Shown here one piece after another: positions 62,007-64,000 of a stretch of DNA of 64,000 bases. Origin of the DNA: Chitinophaga caseinilytica (GTDB lineage Bacteria; Bacteroidota; Bacteroidia; Chitinophagales; Chitinophagaceae); the NCBI RefSeq assembly GCF_038396765.1, contig NZ_CP150096.1, positions 1,161,001 through 1,225,000 on the forward strand. Reading direction: 5' to 3'. The notes beneath the pieces were generated by a model, which worked only from the letters and a program-made list of their open reading frames with translations, was not told where the DNA came from and ran no database searches. The position numbers and the translations under genes are program-made. Every line of letters starts with the position of its first letter. The stretch's first letter is position 1.

Positions 62007-63686
62007 TTAATTTTTAGTTTTTAGTATATCCCAATCAAGTTCAATTTGATACTTTTCAAGGATTGCTAAGAACTTTTTATCATTAAAAAATTCTTTATAT
62101 AAGGAGTCTTCTTTAAGGATTCTTTGTAAGAATTCGCTTTTTAGACCAAATGAAAGTGCAAGGTCAAAATTTTTATAAAATTCTCTCTTATTTCCGGTAG
62201 CTGCATGCAATTCGGCGAGCGTACAGGTAGCAGTGCTAAATTGTGGGTTTAAGTCAAGGGCTTTGTATACTGCGTCGAAACCTTCCTCAAATCGGCCTAA
62301 CATACGTAAAATGTGAGCAAGAAAGTTCCATACCTCTGGGTTCTCAGGATCTAAAGAGATAGCCTCCTTGTAATGGTTTATAGCAGTTGTATAATTTTTT
62401 AGTTTTGAATAAGTCGTACCCAACATCATGTGATTTAGAGCAGGCATATAGTCATTTCCAATATTTGCTTCCAGTAGAGAAATAATTTTATGTAATTGGC
62501 CTTGCTTCTCCAATATAGCAGCTCGGTAGAAGATTATTTGATTATCATATTGAGATGAAATTTTTGAAGCATTATCAAACGATTCCAAAGATTTTTCGTA
62601 TTGATTTAGTTGATAGTATGCTAGGCCAAGAAAAAAGTATGCATGATGATAGTTGGGATATAGTTTGACTGCATCCGCCAATAATCTTATCTTATCTACA
62701 ACTTCAACAGAATTTAATGCTCTCTCAAATAGGATAACGGCATTTCTAAAGTTTCCTAATTCACCAATTTCATCGGCACCAAACATACCAGTGGTTAGCT
62801 CTTCGAACAACTCCAGATAATCAGTAGTAATAGGAACATTCACTGTGCTAAAAGGATTATTACTTTTTGGATTTATCTTAAAGCTCTCTTGCATTTCCAG
62901 ATCGGAATCTGAATGAATGACAAAAATTTTCTGCACCTTAAAATGATGAATTTCCTTTTTTAGCAGCAAATTATTCAAATTCCTTATCGCAGCGTTTTTA
63001 ATATTTGTCTCCATAGGCTTTTCCTTTGGGTCGGCGAAAAAGGGAATTCTTGAAAGAACAATATTGATCTTAGGTATTGAATTGTTGATGGTGTTTTTGG
63101 GAATAACTAAAGAGGAGAGAACTTGTCCAATGCCGTCTAAATTTTCTTTGTTATTAGCCGCCATTAATACAATTTCGTCCGCTAAAATTGACATGGTAAT
63201 ACCGGCGATATCAGTTATGCCGGTACGTGAGTCGATCAACAGAAAATCAGGAGCTATCTGATGTGCAATTTGAGCTTTAAGATTGTAAAAAAAATCTACA
63301 CCGAGACTATTCTTCTCATAAAATAATTTATTCCAATTTAATAATGCTAGTTTTTTCCAATAATCTTTCACAGAAGGATCTCCTGCGGAGATCAAAAAAA
63401 TTTTCTTACTAGGATCTTGTTGTATTCCAATCTCTATTGTGAAATCAATAATGTTTTCTGGAACCTTATGATGATTTGAAAATTCATAGATATAGTCAAC
63501 AATACCAGGCTTAATATCTTTAGAGCTGATGTAATCCCCAAATTTTATGTGTAAGCCTGGGGCTTCAAGATCGAAATCTAGCATACATACTTTCTTGCCA
63601 AATTCAGCAAGTTTAGTCGCAATGTTTGCTAAAGCGAGTGAGCGGCCTACTCCACCCTTATATGAGTAAAATGTTATTGTCTTCAT
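62007..63686 (-). CDS. KGGVGR-variant ParA/MinD-type ATPase fused to TPR repeats
   Basis: The 559-residue protein starts with a deviant Walker A loop, K10-GGVGRS, where Arg replaces the P-loop Lys of ParA/MinD (KGGVGK). CMLDFDLEAPG (34-44) is the A-prime motif and DFLLIDSRTGITDIAG (about 152-167) the Walker B region. A soluble ATPase domain runs to about residue 290 and at least four TPR-like repeats follow (about 340-530: ALYLGLAYYQLNQYEKSLESFDNA-type). The KGGVGR variant is known to me as a named ATPase group, often in conflict-type loci; I could not check this. The HigA-like gene lies 6 nt upstream, so they are one operon. Confidence 0.82.
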   Translation of the reverse strand: MKTITFYSYKGGVGRSLALANIATKLAEFGKKVCMLDFDLEAPGLHIKFGDYISSKDIKPGIVDYIYEFSNHHKVPENIIDFTIEIGIQQDPSKKIFLISAGDPSVKDYWKKLALLNWNKLFYEKNSLGVDFFYNLKAQIAHQIAPDFLLIDSRTGITDIAGITMSILADEIVLMAANNKENLDGIGQVLSSLVIPKNTINNSIPKINIVLSRIPFFADPKEKPMETNIKNAAIRNLNNLLLKKEIHHFKVQKIFVIHSDSDLEMQESFKINPKSNNPFSTVNVPITTDYLELFEELTTGMFGADEIGELGNFRNAVILFERALNSVEVVDKIRLLADAVKLYPNYHHAYFFLGLAYYQLNQYEKSLESFDNASKISSQYDNQIIFYRAAILEKQGQLHKIISLLEANIGNDYMPALNHMMLGTTYSKLKNYTTAINHYKEAISLDPENPEVWNFLAHILRMLGRFEEGFDAVYKALDLNPQFSTATCTLAELHAATGNKREFYKNFDLALSFGLKSEFLQRILKEDSLYKEFFNDKKFLAILEKYQIELDWDILKTKN

Positions 63687-63692
63687 TTTAAA

Positions 63693-64000
63693 TTAGCATA
63701 TGGGTATAAGCATACCACATTCTTTTACATGCTGCTTAAAACCATGAGTAATGGCAGTATCCACAAACCGGAATTGGGTTGATAACTGACGATATCTTAA
63801 AGCGATGGTTTTTCTCCCGATGTGTGCATCAGTAATCAATTCATACGGTGTATTGAGAACCTCTTGATCTATCTTAAGCAGCTCCGAAAATGCACGGATC
63901 ATTCTCTTGGACATGCTTCTTTTTTTATTAAGCACCTCTGATACAACTCCACTGCTTCCGATTAATGGCACGAGATCCTTTTGTTTGAGGCCCATATACT
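63693..64000 (-). CDS. HigA-like HTH regulator, cut by the window edge
   Basis: The frame is open to the right edge, so the 5' end is outside the window; the visible ATG at 63995 is probably internal (the preceding codon is Tyr). The visible part GLKQKDLVPLIGSSGVVSEVLNKKR then RMIRAFSELLKIDQEVLN matches the C-terminal Xre-type HTH of HigA antitoxins. After LNTPYEL, where HigA usually ends, about 50 further residues continue to the stop. It is encoded 6 nt upstream of the KGGVGR ATPase gene and may regulate it. No higB toxin gene is visible here. Confidence 0.7.
   Translation of the reverse strand, partial: YMGLKQKDLVPLIGSSGVVSEVLNKKRSMSKRMIRAFSELLKIDQEVLNTPYELITDAHIGRKTIALRYRQLSTQFRFVDTAITHGFKQHVKECGMLIPIC

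Noticed and set aside
1..64000. CRISPR arrays, insertion sequences, complete tRNA or rRNA genes
   Set aside because: I found no regularly spaced repeats, no transposase or integrase frame and no complete tRNA cloverleaf; the only tRNA-like piece is the fragment at 58946-58961.

Overview
The window looks like chromosomal DNA of a Bacteroidota bacterium, most likely a Chitinophaga-like member of the Chitinophagaceae. This rests on the moderately GC-rich composition, two complete ECF sigma / FecR / SusC / SusD modules whose SusC proteins carry an STN domain, a GldH gliding lipoprotein, BatD/BatE proteins, many lipobox lipoproteins, and repeated matches to the Bacteroidota -7 promoter element TAnnTTTG. 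The genus is an inference; no rRNA or tRNA gene is present to test it.

Layout. 0-5.5 kb: a lipocalin-like lipoprotein, a small membrane protein with a sterol-desaturase family enzyme, dnaN, and divergently a class I/II aminotransferase. 5.5-6.2 kb: an AT-rich gene-free spacer with a diverged direct repeat and a 13-bp dyad. 6.2-13.2 kb: a compact operon of two adjacent TetR regulators followed by a tripartite RND efflux pump (outer-membrane factor, adaptor, pump). 13.2-23.4 kb: housekeeping genes (proC, dusB with a NUMOD4/HNH protein, a CPBP protease, cdsA, psd, a YjjG-type nucleotidase, an SDR) and batD-batE, both of which carry an apparent one-base frameshift in an A-run. 23.4-29.8 kb: a LytTR two-component pair, an OmpR-type pair transcribed with gldH and yicC, a RluE-type pseudouridine synthase and a Crp-family regulator. 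30.2-36.9 kb: an LpxD-like acyltransferase, lipoproteins, an epimerase, a 3-hydroxyacyl-CoA dehydrogenase, pheS and purU. 37.2-53.4 kb: two tandem polysaccharide-utilisation-type modules flanking one sulfatase. 53.6-58.9 kb: lipoamide dehydrogenase, a haem-binding-domain protein, an MscS channel, small membrane proteins, and a receiver-like gene broken by a third one-base homopolymer deficit.

58.9-64 kb is different: it is visibly AT-rich, begins next to a fragment resembling the 3' end of a tRNA gene, and holds genes of accessory type. These are a primase-type CHC2 zinc-finger protein without a catalytic domain and its small partner, a GNAT-like acetyltransferase, a cluster of GC-rich hairpins, and a HigA-like regulator directly upstream of a ParA/MinD-type ATPase with a variant KGGVGR P-loop fused to TPRs. 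This is the best candidate for an undescribed system, possibly a mobile or defence island, though the function is not shown by the sequence.

How the genes work together. Each sigma/FecR/SusC/SusD set is expected to sense its own substrate through the STN domain, with FecR releasing the sigma factor to induce the SusCD uptake pair; the sulfatase between them suggests a sulfated or sulfate-ester substrate. The TetR pair probably controls the RND pump. cdsA and psd are both phospholipid-synthesis genes. The three homopolymer frameshifts (20.73, 23.12 and 58.25 kb) all need one extra base, which points to a systematic consensus error more than to three independent gene losses.
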